DNA of 55,638 nucleotides, taken from Acidimicrobiales bacterium. GTDB lineage: Bacteria > Actinomycetota > Acidimicrobiia > Acidimicrobiales > MedAcidi-G1. The position numbers were made by a program, and so were the translations under genes. The stretch lies in NCBI GenBank assembly GCA_022451505.1, contig JAKURX010000003.1, positions 1 through 55,638 on the forward strand. The letters run 5' to 3'. The stretch's first letter is position 1. The number at the start of each line of letters is the position of its first letter. This document shows, in pieces, positions 40,814 to 48,659 of the stretch. The notes beneath the pieces were generated by a model. It did not search any database. It had not been told where the DNA came from and saw only the letters and a list, made by a program, of their open reading frames with translations.

Positions 40814-41605
40814 CTACTTGCCGGTGAAACGGGGTTCGCGCTTCTCAGTCAGGGCGGCCAGGGCCTCGGTGAAGTCCTCGGACGCAAAGGTCACGGTCTC
40901 CAGGGCCGTGGACAGGTCGAAGGCCGTGCCGCAGGTCTGCTTGATCCAAGCGTTCACCGCCTGCTTGGTGAACTGGACGGCCTGCGGAGCCCCGGCGGCT
41001 AGGCGCCGGGCCCAGGCCAGGCCGGCGGCCACGCACGCCTCGGGGTCGGGGGCCGTCTCCACGATGAGGCCCATCGACACGGCGTCGGCGGCCGTCACCG
41101 GATCTCCAGTCAGGAGGTACCGCTTGGCCAGTTGCGGGCCGACGGCCAGCGGCCAGGCCACGGTGCCGCCGTCGCCGGCCACGATCCCGACCTTCACGTG
41201 GGGGTCGCCAAGCTTGGCCGTCTCGGACATGACGGTTAGGTCGGCCAGCAGGGCGATGCTGGCCCCGAGCCCCATGGCGTGGCCGGTGACCGCGCACACG
41301 ATGGGTAGGTGGACGTCCAGCATGTTCCAAACGATGGACTTGCCGTCCAGGCGCACCTCGGCGGCGTAGCCGGGCTCGGAGAAGCGGGGGAACCAGGCGA
41401 AGTCGCCGCCCGCCGTGAAGGCCCGCTCGGTACCGGCCAGCAGCACGGCCCGAGCTTGGCGCTCGTCGCGCAGGCGCTGGAACAAGTGGGTCAGCTCGTG
41501 GTGCATCTGGGCGTCAACCTTGTTGAGGTCGTCGTCCGGCTTGTCCACCGTCACCACGAGGACGTCACCGTCCCGGTCGAACCGCAGGTACTCAAACTCG
41601 GCCAT
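40814..41605 (-). CDS. Crotonase-fold protein annotated as enoyl-CoA hydratase/isomerase, catalytic glutamates missing
   Basis: This 263-residue crotonase-fold protein starts at the ATG at 41605 (GGAGAGG upstream); a GTG at 41626 is possible. The oxyanion-hole and CoA-binding segments are seen ('RAFTAGGDFAWF' at 61-72; 'AVTGHAMGLGASIALLADLT' at 105-124). Both glutamates used by enoyl-CoA hydratase are absent: the 'PE' position is His136 ('DPHVKVGIVAGDGG') and the second is Arg162 ('LAKRYLLTGD'). Ordinary hydratase activity is therefore doubtful; isomerase, hydrolase or C-C lyase activity on a CoA ester is more likely. It lies 17 bases downstream of an acyl-CoA dehydrogenase gene and belongs to the same catabolic operon. 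Confidence 0.88.
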   Translation of the reverse strand: MAEFEYLRFDRDGDVLVVTVDKPDDDLNKVDAQMHHELTHLFQRLRDERQARAVLLAGTERAFTAGGDFAWFPRFSEPGYAAEVRLDGKSIVWNMLDVHLPIVCAVTGHAMGLGASIALLADLTVMSETAKLGDPHVKVGIVAGDGGTVAWPLAVGPQLAKRYLLTGDPVTAADAVSMGLIVETAPDPEACVAAGLAWARRLAAGAPQAVQFTKQAVNAWIKQTCGTAFDLSTALETVTFASEDFTEALAALTEKREPRFTGK

Positions 41606-41622
41606 GTCGTCCTCTCCGTGGC

Positions 41623-42741
41623 TCACGGCCGGGGTTCCCGGGGAAGCCCAAGCAACCGCTCGCCGATGATGTTGCGCTGCACCTCGCTGGTGCCGCCTCC
41701 GATTGTCAGGGCCCGGGAGAAGTAGTGCCCCCAGGCCCAGGGGTCCTCGTGTTCCTCGTAGGGGTAGTTCCCGTCCAGCATGGTCGACGGGCCCTCGAGG
41801 TCCTTCACCAGCGCCATGGCCTTCTGGCCGTGTTTGTCGCCGATGGCCTTGCGGACCGAGGACAGGGGGCCGGGGTCTCCGCCCGTGACCTGGGCGCTCA
41901 TGATCCGACGGTTCAGGAGTCGCAGGATCACCATCTCGGTGTAAAGGTCGGCAATGCGTTGGCGCAGGACCGGATCAGAGCAGGCGAAGGACCGGAGCCT
42001 GTCGAGCACCGCCGGGTCGGCAGGGCCCCGTCCCCAGAGCACCCCGCCCTCCGACAGGGAGACCCGTTCGTTGGCCAAGGTGACCTTGGCCAGCCTCCAG
42101 CCCTCGTTCTCTGCGCCGACCATGTTCCCGGCCGGGATGCGGACTTCGGTCAGGAACGTCTCGTTGAAGTGGCGTCCGCCGGTCATCTCAATGATGGGGC
42201 GTACCTCGATGCCTGGTGTGGCCATGTCGAGCAGGAAATAGGAGATGCACTTCTGGGGCGGGCCCTCGTCGGCAGTCCGGGCCAGAAGGATCCCCCAGTC
42301 GGTGACATCAGCCCGGGTGGACCAGATCTTGGAGCCGTTGACCACGTACACGTCGCCGTCGCGTACGGCCCGGGTGCGCAGGGAGGCGAGATCCGAACCG
42401 GCCTCGGGCTCGCTGAACAACTGGCACCAGCCCTCAGTGTCATCGAGCATGGGGGGCAGGAAGCGGGCCTTTTGCTCCTCGGTGCCGCCAGCCAGGATCG
42501 TCGGTCCGGCCCAGCCCACGCCGATGGAGGCACCGGGCAGCCGCAGACCGGCGGCTCGGAATTCGTCGTCGATAATCAGCTGGGTTTCCGGATCAGCGTC
42601 CCGGCCCCACGGGCGGGGCCAGTGGGGGGCAACGAAGCCACCCTCGGCCAAGTCCTTCCGGGTGGGCTCGGGATGGTCAGCCAGCCAGGCCCGGACCTCG
42701 ACCCGGCGGGGGTCGTCGTCCGAGGGGAGGGAGAAGTCCAT
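41623..42741 (-). CDS. Acyl-CoA dehydrogenase
   Basis: This 372-residue FAD flavoprotein oxidises an acyl-CoA and passes electrons to ETF. Visible are 'WAGPTILAGGTEEQKARFLPPML' (in part) near 80-100, the FAD-binding 'FSEPEAGSDLASLRTRA' near 113, 'VVNGSKIWSTRADVTDWG' near 133 and the C-terminal 'ALTIGGGTSEVQRNIIGERLLGLPR' (in part), where the last helices contact the adenine. It starts at 42741 with GGGAGA upstream, 23 bases after the ACAD-like gene, and runs into the crotonase gene. The start 'MDFSLPSDDDPRR' and the size fit the actinobacterial FadE group acting on cyclic or branched acyl-CoAs. Exact substrate unknown. Confidence 0.93.
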   Translation of the reverse strand: MDFSLPSDDDPRRVEVRAWLADHPEPTRKDLAEGGFVAPHWPRPWGRDADPETQLIIDDEFRAAGLRLPGASIGVGWAGPTILAGGTEEQKARFLPPMLDDTEGWCQLFSEPEAGSDLASLRTRAVRDGDVYVVNGSKIWSTRADVTDWGILLARTADEGPPQKCISYFLLDMATPGIEVRPIIEMTGGRHFNETFLTEVRIPAGNMVGAENEGWRLAKVTLANERVSLSEGGVLWGRGPADPAVLDRLRSFACSDPVLRQRIADLYTEMVILRLLNRRIMSAQVTGGDPGPLSSVRKAIGDKHGQKAMALVKDLEGPSTMLDGNYPYEEHEDPWAWGHYFSRALTIGGGTSEVQRNIIGERLLGLPREPRP

Positions 42742-42764
42742 GGTCGGGCAGTCTCCCGCACTGA

Positions 42765-43916
42765 TTAGAGAAGCGCGGTGTCGGTGTCCAGGCCGAGCCG
42801 GAGCCGGCCGGTCAGCTCACGGATGCGGGGAGCCACCATGGCGTGGGTGGCGGCCACCTGGCCGTCACGAACCATGCGCTGAAGGGGTTCGCGGAGATAG
42901 ACGGCGCTGCCGCCCGCCTCTCGTTGTAGGTGCCCCAGGGCGTCGGCGCACCGCTGGGCGGCGTCGCAGGCGGCCAGTCGCAGGCTGCGGCGGTGCTCGA
43001 CGGTGAGGGGGTCGCCAGCCCGGGCGGTCTCCCAGGCCTCGCCCAGTACGTCGTGGAGGAAGGCTAAGGAGGAACGGGCGGTGGCCTCGGTGCTGGACAG
43101 CACGGTCTGTCCGGAGGCCCGCTCGGAGAGTGTGCGACCGGAACCCTCGGGCTTCTTGTCCACGGCGATCTCCGCGAACCGGTCCACGGCCCCGTTCAGC
43201 AGACCGATAGCCACCGCGGCGACCCCGGCGGCCAGCATTCCATAGAAGGGGAATCGCCACTGCGGGCCGTCCAGGCGGGGCACGGCGGTGGGAAGCTGGA
43301 GCCATCGACCCTCAGGGACGAAGGCGCCGTCGACCCGGTAGTCCGTCGACCCGCTGCCCGCCAGCCCGGTGACGTGCCAGGTGTCGAGGTGTTCCACGTC
43401 GTCTGGGTCGAAGAAGACGAAAGGTGCGAACAGGCCGTCGTCCCGCTTGGTGGGCGTCCCGTCGGGGTCGACGATCCGGGCTCCGCCGCCGATCCAGGTG
43501 CAGTGGTGCGTTCCGGATCCCCAGGCCCATGTCCCGGTCACCCGGAGCCCACCGTCGACGGCGACCGCTCGCCCGACCGGAGCGGCGTAGCCGCCGACGC
43601 ACGAGTCGGCCGGGCCAAATATCAGGGTGGCTACGTCAAGGGGTAGGAAGCCAGCCTGGAGCGAAGTGGTGCCGGCGATCATCACACACCACCCGGCCGC
43701 CCCGTCGTGGCGGGATACCTCGGCGATGACATCGATGGCCGTTGCCACGTCCAGTTCTGGCCCGCCCAAGTCGGTGGGGGTCAGCAGCCGGAACAGCTCG
43801 GCATCGGCGAGGTCGGCCACGACGTCGTCGGGCAGTGTGCGGTTGGCTTCGATGCGTTCAGAACGGTCGGCGAGCGACGGTCCGAGGGCACGGGCCCGTT
43901 GGAGGAGGTCGGACAT
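42765..43916 (-). CDS. Acyl-CoA dehydrogenase-fold flavin-dependent monooxygenase (HsaA/DszC-like group)
   Basis: This 383-residue protein has the ACAD fold, but its N-terminal 'LFRLLTPTDLGGPELDVAT' and 'AEVSRHDGAAGWCVMIAGT' are those of the group-D flavin monooxygenases such as HsaA and DszC, which use reduced flavin to hydroxylate rather than dehydrogenate. The C-terminal 'ALGHLQREAGGSAVYLREPLQRMVRD' (in part) is also typical. Such enzymes need a separate flavin reductase; the nitroreductase encoded 2 kb downstream is a candidate. It is the first gene of the minus-strand cluster. The ATG at 43916 lies six bases after a TAGTTT -10 box (leaderless), and an inverted repeat covers that promoter, so control by the divergent TetR is expected. 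Plain ACAD is the alternative. Confidence 0.85.
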   Translation of the reverse strand: MSDLLQRARALGPSLADRSERIEANRTLPDDVVADLADAELFRLLTPTDLGGPELDVATAIDVIAEVSRHDGAAGWCVMIAGTTSLQAGFLPLDVATLIFGPADSCVGGYAAPVGRAVAVDGGLRVTGTWAWGSGTHHCTWIGGGARIVDPDGTPTKRDDGLFAPFVFFDPDDVEHLDTWHVTGLAGSGSTDYRVDGAFVPEGRWLQLPTAVPRLDGPQWRFPFYGMLAAGVAAVAIGLLNGAVDRFAEIAVDKKPEGSGRTLSERASGQTVLSSTEATARSSLAFLHDVLGEAWETARAGDPLTVEHRRSLRLAACDAAQRCADALGHLQREAGGSAVYLREPLQRMVRDGQVAATHAMVAPRIRELTGRLRLGLDTDTALL

Positions 43917-43922
43917 GAAAAA

Positions 43923-43928
43923 AAACTA
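43923..43928 (-). promoter_or_regulatory. Leaderless -10 box TAGTTT
   Basis: On the minus strand TAGTTT is followed by six bases (TTTTTC) and the ATG at 43916. It overlaps the left arm of the inverted repeat at 43926-43942. Confidence 0.5.
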
Positions 43929-43942
43929 GAAGATACTTCTAG
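43926..43942. promoter_or_regulatory. Inverted repeat CTAGAAG-N3-CTTCTAG, candidate TetR operator
   Basis: A perfect 7-bp inverted repeat with a 3-base spacer lies in the AT-rich divergent gap 43917-43982. It overlaps the leaderless -10 box of the minus-strand cluster. The tetR start is 40 bases away on the other side. Confidence 0.6.
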
Positions 43943-43969
43943 AAATAGCAAATAAAACTAGAAATAGCA
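43939..43969 (+). repeat. Two direct copies of CTAGAAATAGCA
   Basis: CTAGAAATAGCA occurs at 43939-43950 and again at 43958-43969, a 19-base period, about two helical turns. The first copy shares its CTAG with the right arm of the inverted repeat. The arrangement suggests two or more repressor dimers covering both divergent promoters. Confidence 0.6.
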
Positions 43970-43975
43970 TAGAGT
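43970..43975 (+). promoter_or_regulatory. Leaderless -10 box TAGAGT
   Basis: TAGAGT is followed by seven bases and the ATG at 43983, with no ribosome site. It directly abuts the second direct repeat, so the TetR gene is likely autoregulated. Confidence 0.5.
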
Positions 43976-43982
43976 CACGAGT

Positions 43983-44603
43983 ATGTCGACCATCAAGGAG
44001 GCCTCGCCGATCGGCCGATCGGAGCGCACACGGCAGATCCTGGTCGAGGCCACCGTGCGGCGTCTACGGGCCGACGGAGCCTTTACCGCCGAACAGGTGG
44101 CGTCCGACGCCGGGGTCAGCGTGGCCACTATCTACAACCGCTTTCCTGACGGCCGGGACGGTCTGCTGGTCGCCGCCTTCGACCGGGCGCTGGACCGGGT
44201 GGTCGCTGCCAGTACCAGAACCCTGACCGCCGACCACCTCCTAGACCACGGGCTGGACTCCACGCTGCGATCCCTGGTCGACGGCCTGGTCACCGTGTTC
44301 GCCGAGGAGGCGCTGGTCATGCGGGCCGCCTTGGCCCGCCTACCGGAGAACCGCCTGCTCCGCGAGGCCTATCGCCGACACGAGACCGAGGCCCGGGATG
44401 CCAGCCGGCAGTTCATTGAGCGGGGACAGGCCGCCGGTCGGATCACCGACGGTGACCTCGACGAACTGGTGGACGTGGTCCTGGTCGTCGGCCAAGGCGT
44501 CAACAACCCGGTACTGCTCGGCTCGACCCGACGTGAACGGCTAATTGACCACCTGACGGAAGCCCTGGTGGCCGTCCTTGCACCTGAGAGGCCGACTCAG
44601 TGA
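43983..44603 (+). CDS. TetR/AcrR-family transcriptional regulator
   Basis: This 206-residue regulator has an N-terminal HTH: 'ERTRQILVEATVRRLRADG' (residues 13-31) and 'VASDAGVSVATIYNRFPDGRDGLL' (in part) near 40-62, the latter being the recognition helix and its exit. The C-terminal half is helical and ligand-binding, with no closer group recognised. It is divergent from the flavin/acyl-CoA cluster at 39175-43916, and the gap holds a perfect inverted repeat plus two direct repeats, so it most likely represses that cluster and itself. Its stop overlaps the glutaredoxin-like gene's GTG by four bases, linking it also to the plus-strand genes. Confidence 0.92.
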   Translation: MSTIKEASPIGRSERTRQILVEATVRRLRADGAFTAEQVASDAGVSVATIYNRFPDGRDGLLVAAFDRALDRVVAASTRTLTADHLLDHGLDSTLRSLVDGLVTVFAEEALVMRAALARLPENRLLREAYRRHETEARDASRQFIERGQAAGRITDGDLDELVDVVLVVGQGVNNPVLLGSTRRERLIDHLTEALVAVLAPERPTQ

Positions 44604-44854
44604 CCGAACCGGTTGACGAGGGTCTCGTCATCTACTGGCGCCCCCTCTGCGGATTCTGCCAGCGGCTGCTGGAGGCCCTGGAGGTGGTCGGAATCCAGGC
44701 CACCCTCCGCAACATCTGGGATGACCCGGAGGCGGCCGCCTTTGTCCGATCTGTCAACGACGGTGCCGAGACGGTGCCGACCGTGGTGGTGGACGGCGCC
44801 GTCTACACCAACCCGCCACCCGACCAGATGGTGGCCCATTTGCAACAGGCCTAG
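44600..44854 (+). CDS. Glutaredoxin/mycoredoxin-like protein
   Basis: This 84-residue thioredoxin-fold protein has the redox motif Cys17-Gly-Phe-Cys20 ('YWRPLCGFCQRL') and a cis-Pro in 'ETVPTVVVDG'. This is the mycoredoxin/NrdH-like pattern of actinobacteria, where reduction is by mycothiol or thioredoxin reductase. The GTG start overlaps the tetR stop (GTGA). It may protect the redox enzymes encoded on either side. A 117-base gap to 44972 shows no further gene; it contains only a weak CCTC/GAGG inverted repeat near 44921-44936. Confidence 0.88.
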   Translation: MTEPVDEGLVIYWRPLCGFCQRLLEALEVVGIQATLRNIWDDPEAAAFVRSVNDGAETVPTVVVDGAVYTNPPPDQMVAHLQQA

Positions 44855-44971
44855 CCCGGTTTCGCTGGCGGACCGGCCCTCGGTGCGCGACCATCGGTGG
44901 TCTGGACGGGACCGGGGAACCTCCTCAACGATGAGGTGGCAGCCCGACCGGAGAACCAAGGGGGATTGGTG

Positions 44972-45424
44972 ATGGAGGTCTCCGTCACGGTCAACGGAAC
45001 GACGCGTTCCGCTGACGTCGAGCCGCGGACCCTGCTGGCGCACTTCCTGCGCGACGAGCTGGGCCTGACCGGTACCAACATCGGCTGCGATACCAGCTCG
45101 TGCGGGGCCTGCACGGTGCTGGTGGACGGTCGATCGGCCAAGTCGTGCACTCTGCTGGCCGCCCAGGTGGACGGCGCGGAGGTCACCACCATTGAGGGCC
45201 TGGCCGGAGCTGACGGCCTCCACCCCATGCAGCAGGCCTTCCACGAGTGCCACGCCCTGCAGTGCGGCTACTGCACCCCCGGCATGGTCATGGCCGCCGT
45301 GTCGCTGGTCGACGAGTACGAGAACCTCGACGCCGCGGGAGTCCGGGAGGGGTTGGAGGGCAACCTCTGCCGCTGCACCGGATACCAGAACATCGTCAAG
45401 GCCGTGTTGGCCGCCAGCGAGTGA
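44972..45424 (+). CDS. (2Fe-2S)-binding subunit of a molybdenum hydroxylase (CoxS-like)
   Basis: This 150-residue small subunit of the xanthine dehydrogenase/CO dehydrogenase family carries two [2Fe-2S] clusters. The N-terminal plant-ferredoxin-type ligands are Cys39, Cys44, Cys47 and Cys59 ('[12 protein letters not shown]'). The C-terminal ligands are Cys98, Cys101, Cys133 and Cys135 ('QCGYCTPGM', '[10 protein letters not shown]'). It passes electrons from the molybdenum site to FAD. ATG at 44972 with AAGGGGG upstream. It is the first gene of the S-L-M operon, 10 bases before the large subunit. Confidence 0.95.
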   Translation: MEVSVTVNGTTRSADVEPRTLLAHFLRDELGLTGTNIGCDTSSCGACTVLVDGRSAKSCTLLAAQVDGAEVTTIEGLAGADGLHPMQQAFHECHALQCGYCTPGMVMAAVSLVDEYENLDAAGVREGLEGNLCRCTGYQNIVKAVLAASE

Positions 45425-45434
45425 GGGGCCCGAG

Positions 45435-47816
45435 ATGACCGACACCATGAACCCGTTCACCGGCGGCATCGTTGGTACGCCCCGACTCCGCAAGGAGGAT
45501 CCGGCCCTGCTGACCGGGGAGTCGAAGTTCATAGACGACCTGAACCTCCCGGGTGCACTGTGGATCTCGTGCGTCCGCAGCCCGTACGCCCATGCCCGCA
45601 TCGGTGCCATAGACGCCTCGGCTGCGCTGGCCACTGACGGCGTGGTCGCGGTCTACACCGGTGCCGACCTGGAGGGCGACTGGGCCGGACCTCTGCCCTG
45701 TGCCTGGCCGGTCACTGACGAAATGAAGAACCCGGCTCACTTGCCGGTGGCTGTGAGCAAGGCCAACTTCGCAGGCGATGCAGTCGCCGTCGTGGTGGCC
45801 ACCTCGCGCTACGCGGCCGCCGACGGTGCCGAGGGCGTGGTCGTCGATTACGAGCCGCTCGAGGCCGTGGTCGACCTCGATGACGCGGCCAGCGACAGGG
45901 TGGTCATCCACGAGGACTGCGGAACCAACGTCTCCTACGACTGGCCGCTGGTACCGGACCCTGACGCCGTCGCCGCAGCCTTCGAGAACGCCGCACACCA
46001 CGTGACCGAGACCTACGTACACCAGCGGCTCATACCGGCGCCCATGGAACCGCGCGGTGTCGCAGCCGTACCTGCTCCGCACAACGGCGACATGACCCTC
46101 TACTCGTCTACCCAGATCCCCCATGTTCTGAAGGTCATGGGGGCCCTCACCTTGGGCATGCCGGAACAGAAGTTGCGGGTCATCGCACCCAGCGTGGGCG
46201 GCGGCTTCGGCTGCAAGCTCAACGTGTACGCCGAGGAGCTCATCTGCATGGCCTTGGCCAACCGCCACGGCGGCACCGTCCGCTGGACCGAAACTCGGAC
46301 CGAGGCCGCCACGTCCACGATCCAAGGCCGAGCCCAGAAGCAGACCATCGAGTTGGCCGCCGACGCCGATGGGAAGTTGACCGCCGTGCGGGCCACTCTC
46401 CTGGCCGACATGGGGGCTTACCTGCAGCTGGTGGCCCCTGGCGTACCGCTGCTTGGGGCGTTCCTCTATCACGGCCTTTACGACGTACCGGCCTACGCCT
46501 TCACCTGTCGGGGTGTGTTCACCAACCTTGCGCCTACCGATGCCTATCGGGGTGCGGGCCGACCGGAGGCTACCTACGCCATCGAACGGGCCATGGATGC
46601 CCTGGCGGTGGCTGTCGGGGTGGAGCCGGACGAGATCCGGTCCCGGAACTACATCCCGACCGAGAAGTTCCCCTACGACTCGCCGGCCGGGCTGGTGTTC
46701 GACTCCGGCAACTACCAGCCCACCCTGGACCGGGCCAAGGAACTGGTGGACTGGGACGGCCGACGGGCCGAACAGGCAGAGCGGCGGGCCGCCGGGTCGA
46801 CCGTTCAGCTGGGCCTGGGTATCTCGTCGTACGTTGAGATGTGCGGCCTGGCACCCAGCCGGACCCTGGCCGCCCTTAACTACGGTGCCGGAGGCTGGGA
46901 GTCGGCCACCGTTCGGATCCTGCCCACCTGCAAGGTCCAGGTGGTTACCGGCTCAACTCCCCACGGCCAGGGCCACGAGACCAGCTGGTCGATGATCGTG
47001 GCCGACCAACTGGGCGTAGATCCCGACGATGTCGAGGTCCTCCACTCCGACACGGCAATTAGCCCAATGGGTATGGACACCTACGGGTCCCGGTCGCTGT
47101 CGGTAGGGGGTACGGCACTTTGGATGGCCACCGAGAAGGTCATCGACAAGGCACGCACCATCGCTGCCCACATGTTGGAGGCCAGCACCGAGGACCTGGA
47201 GTTCTCGGGCGGGACCTTCTCGGTGAAGGGCAGCCCGGACAAGGAGGTTCCCCTGGCCGGGGTGGCCTTCGGAGCCTTCACCGCCCACGACCTGCCCGAC
47301 GGCGTGGAGCCCAACTTGGAAGCCCAGGTCACCTGGGACCCGGGGAACTTCGTATTCCCGTTCGGCACCCACATCGCGGTAGTGGAGGTCGACGAGGAGA
47401 CAGGTGCCGTCGAGCTGGTGGACTACGCGGCGGTTGACGATTGCGGCAACCAGATCAACCCGATGATCGTGGAGGGCCAGCTGCACGGGGGCATTGTCCA
47501 GGGCATCGCCCAGGCACTGTGGGAGGAGGCCGTCTACGACGACGACGGTCAGTTGAGGTCGGCCAGCCTGGCCGACTACCTGGTTCCCTCGGCCGCTGAG
47601 TGCATCGACATGAAGCTGGACCACACGGTCACCCCGTCAGGCACCAACCCCATGGGGGTAAAGGGCATCGGAGAGGCGGGCACCATCGCCTCCACCCCGG
47701 CTGTCATGAACGCCGTGGTCGATGCCCTACGGCCCCATGGCATCACCGACGTGCGGATGCCAGCCTCGCCCATGACGGTTCGACGAGCCATCGAAGCAGC
47801 AGGAGGCTCGTCATGA
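45435..47816 (+). CDS. Molybdopterin-binding large subunit of a xanthine-oxidase-family hydroxylase (form-II CoxL-like)
   Basis: This 793-residue catalytic subunit binds molybdenum cytosine dinucleotide. '[20 protein letters not shown]' (residues 15-34) opens the family's N-terminal domain. The active-site loop is AYRGAGR at 370-376, the form-II signature, rather than AYXCSFR of true (form-I) CO dehydrogenase. The catalytic Glu is expected in '[15 protein letters not shown]' near 746. Form-II enzymes oxidise aldehydes, purines, nicotinate-like rings or unknown compounds, and CO oxidation is doubtful. ATG at 45435 with GAGGGG upstream; the stop overlaps the medium subunit ATG (ATGA). A maturation gene such as coxD or xdhC is not seen in the window. 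Confidence 0.94.
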   Translation: MTDTMNPFTGGIVGTPRLRKEDPALLTGESKFIDDLNLPGALWISCVRSPYAHARIGAIDASAALATDGVVAVYTGADLEGDWAGPLPCAWPVTDEMKNPAHLPVAVSKANFAGDAVAVVVATSRYAAADGAEGVVVDYEPLEAVVDLDDAASDRVVIHEDCGTNVSYDWPLVPDPDAVAAAFENAAHHVTETYVHQRLIPAPMEPRGVAAVPAPHNGDMTLYSSTQIPHVLKVMGALTLGMPEQKLRVIAPSVGGGFGCKLNVYAEELICMALANRHGGTVRWTETRTEAATSTIQGRAQKQTIELAADADGKLTAVRATLLADMGAYLQLVAPGVPLLGAFLYHGLYDVPAYAFTCRGVFTNLAPTDAYRGAGRPEATYAIERAMDALAVAVGVEPDEIRSRNYIPTEKFPYDSPAGLVFDSGNYQPTLDRAKELVDWDGRRAEQAERRAAGSTVQLGLGISSYVEMCGLAPSRTLAALNYGAGGWESATVRILPTCKVQVVTGSTPHGQGHETSWSMIVADQLGVDPDDVEVLHSDTAISPMGMDTYGSRSLSVGGTALWMATEKVIDKARTIAAHMLEASTEDLEFSGGTFSVKGSPDKEVPLAGVAFGAFTAHDLPDGVEPNLEAQVTWDPGNFVFPFGTHIAVVEVDEETGAVELVDYAAVDDCGNQINPMIVEGQLHGGIVQGIAQALWEEAVYDDDGQLRSASLADYLVPSAAECIDMKLDHTVTPSGTNPMGVKGIGEAGTIASTPAVMNAVVDALRPHGITDVRMPASPMTVRRAIEAAGGSS

Positions 47817-48628
47817 TCCCGGCGGCGATGGACTACGTGCGGGCCGACTCGGCTGAAGCGGCCGTGGCGGCGCTCGCCGAACATGGCGAGGAGGCCAAGC
47901 TGCTGGCCGGCGGCCAGTCACTGATCCCGCTCATGAGGCTCCGGTTGGCCACACCGGCTGTTCTGGTGGACGTTGGTCGGGCATCCGATCTGGTTGGAAT
48001 CTCGGTGGACAGCGACACGGTGTCCATCGGGGCGCTGACCACCCACTCCGCCCTGGAGCACTCGACGGACTTGGCTACAGCCTGTCCGCTGCTGGCCCAC
48101 GTGGCCTCGGTGGTCGGCGATCCGGCAGTCCGACACCGAGGCACCCTGGGTGGCTCGCTGGCCCACGCCGATCCGGCGTCCGACCTGCCGGCGGCCGTCC
48201 TAGCCCTAGGCGGCACACTGGTCGTCACGGGCCCCGGCGGAACTCGGGAAATAGCGGCGACTGACTTCTTCACTGGCTTCCTGGAATCGGCGTTAGCTGC
48301 CGACGAGGTGCTGACAGAGGTTCGGGTGCCTGTGTCGACGGCTGGCTGGGCGTACCAGAAATTTAACCGGCGGGCCCAGGACTGGGCCATCGTCGGGGCC
48401 GTGGTCGCCGAAGGTGGGGCCGGCGTCGCCCTGGTGAACATGGGCTCCACGCCGCTGCGAGCTTCGGCGGTGGAGGCTGCTGTGGCCTCGGGAGCCTCGG
48501 CTGCCGAGGCGGCCGCTGGAGCGGCGGACGGTACGGATCCGCCGACCGACACACAGGCCGACGCCGCGTACCGGGAGCACCTGGCCCGAGTGCTGACGGC
48601 CCGGGCGCTGGAGGCCGCCGGGGCCTAG
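47813..48628 (+). CDS. FAD-binding medium subunit of the molybdenum hydroxylase (CoxM-like)
   Basis: This 271-residue subunit receives electrons from the iron-sulfur protein. FAD pyrophosphate motifs are 'LLAGGQSLIPLMRLRLATP' (residues 31-49) and 'VGDPAVRHRGTLGGSLAHADPASDLPA' (in part) near 100-125, the latter with the TLGG loop. The C-terminal CO_deh_flav_C domain follows ('YQKFNRRAQDWAIVGAVVA'). ATG at 47813 with AGGAGG six bases upstream, overlapping the large-subunit stop. Order S-L-M differs from the M-S-L order of many form-I cox operons. It converges on the FAD oxidase at 48660. Confidence 0.95.
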   Translation: MIPAAMDYVRADSAEAAVAALAEHGEEAKLLAGGQSLIPLMRLRLATPAVLVDVGRASDLVGISVDSDTVSIGALTTHSALEHSTDLATACPLLAHVASVVGDPAVRHRGTLGGSLAHADPASDLPAAVLALGGTLVVTGPGGTREIAATDFFTGFLESALAADEVLTEVRVPVSTAGWAYQKFNRRAQDWAIVGAVVAEGGAGVALVNMGSTPLRASAVEAAVASGASAAEAAAGAADGTDPPTDTQADAAYREHLARVLTARALEAAGA

Positions 48629-48634
48629 GACGAG

Positions 48635-48656
48635 GCCCGGAGGTGGCAGACCGGGC
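48635..48656. terminator. GC-rich inverted repeat between convergent genes
   Basis: GCCCGG (48635-48640) pairs with CCGGGC (48651-48656) across ten bases, in the 31-base gap between the CoxM-like stop (48628) and the FAD oxidase stop (48660). No T-run is present, so it is only a candidate bidirectional terminator. Confidence 0.3.
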
Positions 48657-48659
48657 TGA

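Noticed and set aside
44855-44971. Small plus-strand gene or extended start before the CoxS-like gene
   Set aside because: An in-frame GTG/ATG extension exists, but it lacks family sequence. The ATG at 44972 has a strong AAGGGGG site and starts the conserved domain exactly.
45435-47816. Aerobic carbon monoxide dehydrogenase (form I)
   Set aside because: The active-site loop is AYRGAGR, not AYXCSFR, and the gene order and accessory genes differ from form-I cox operons.
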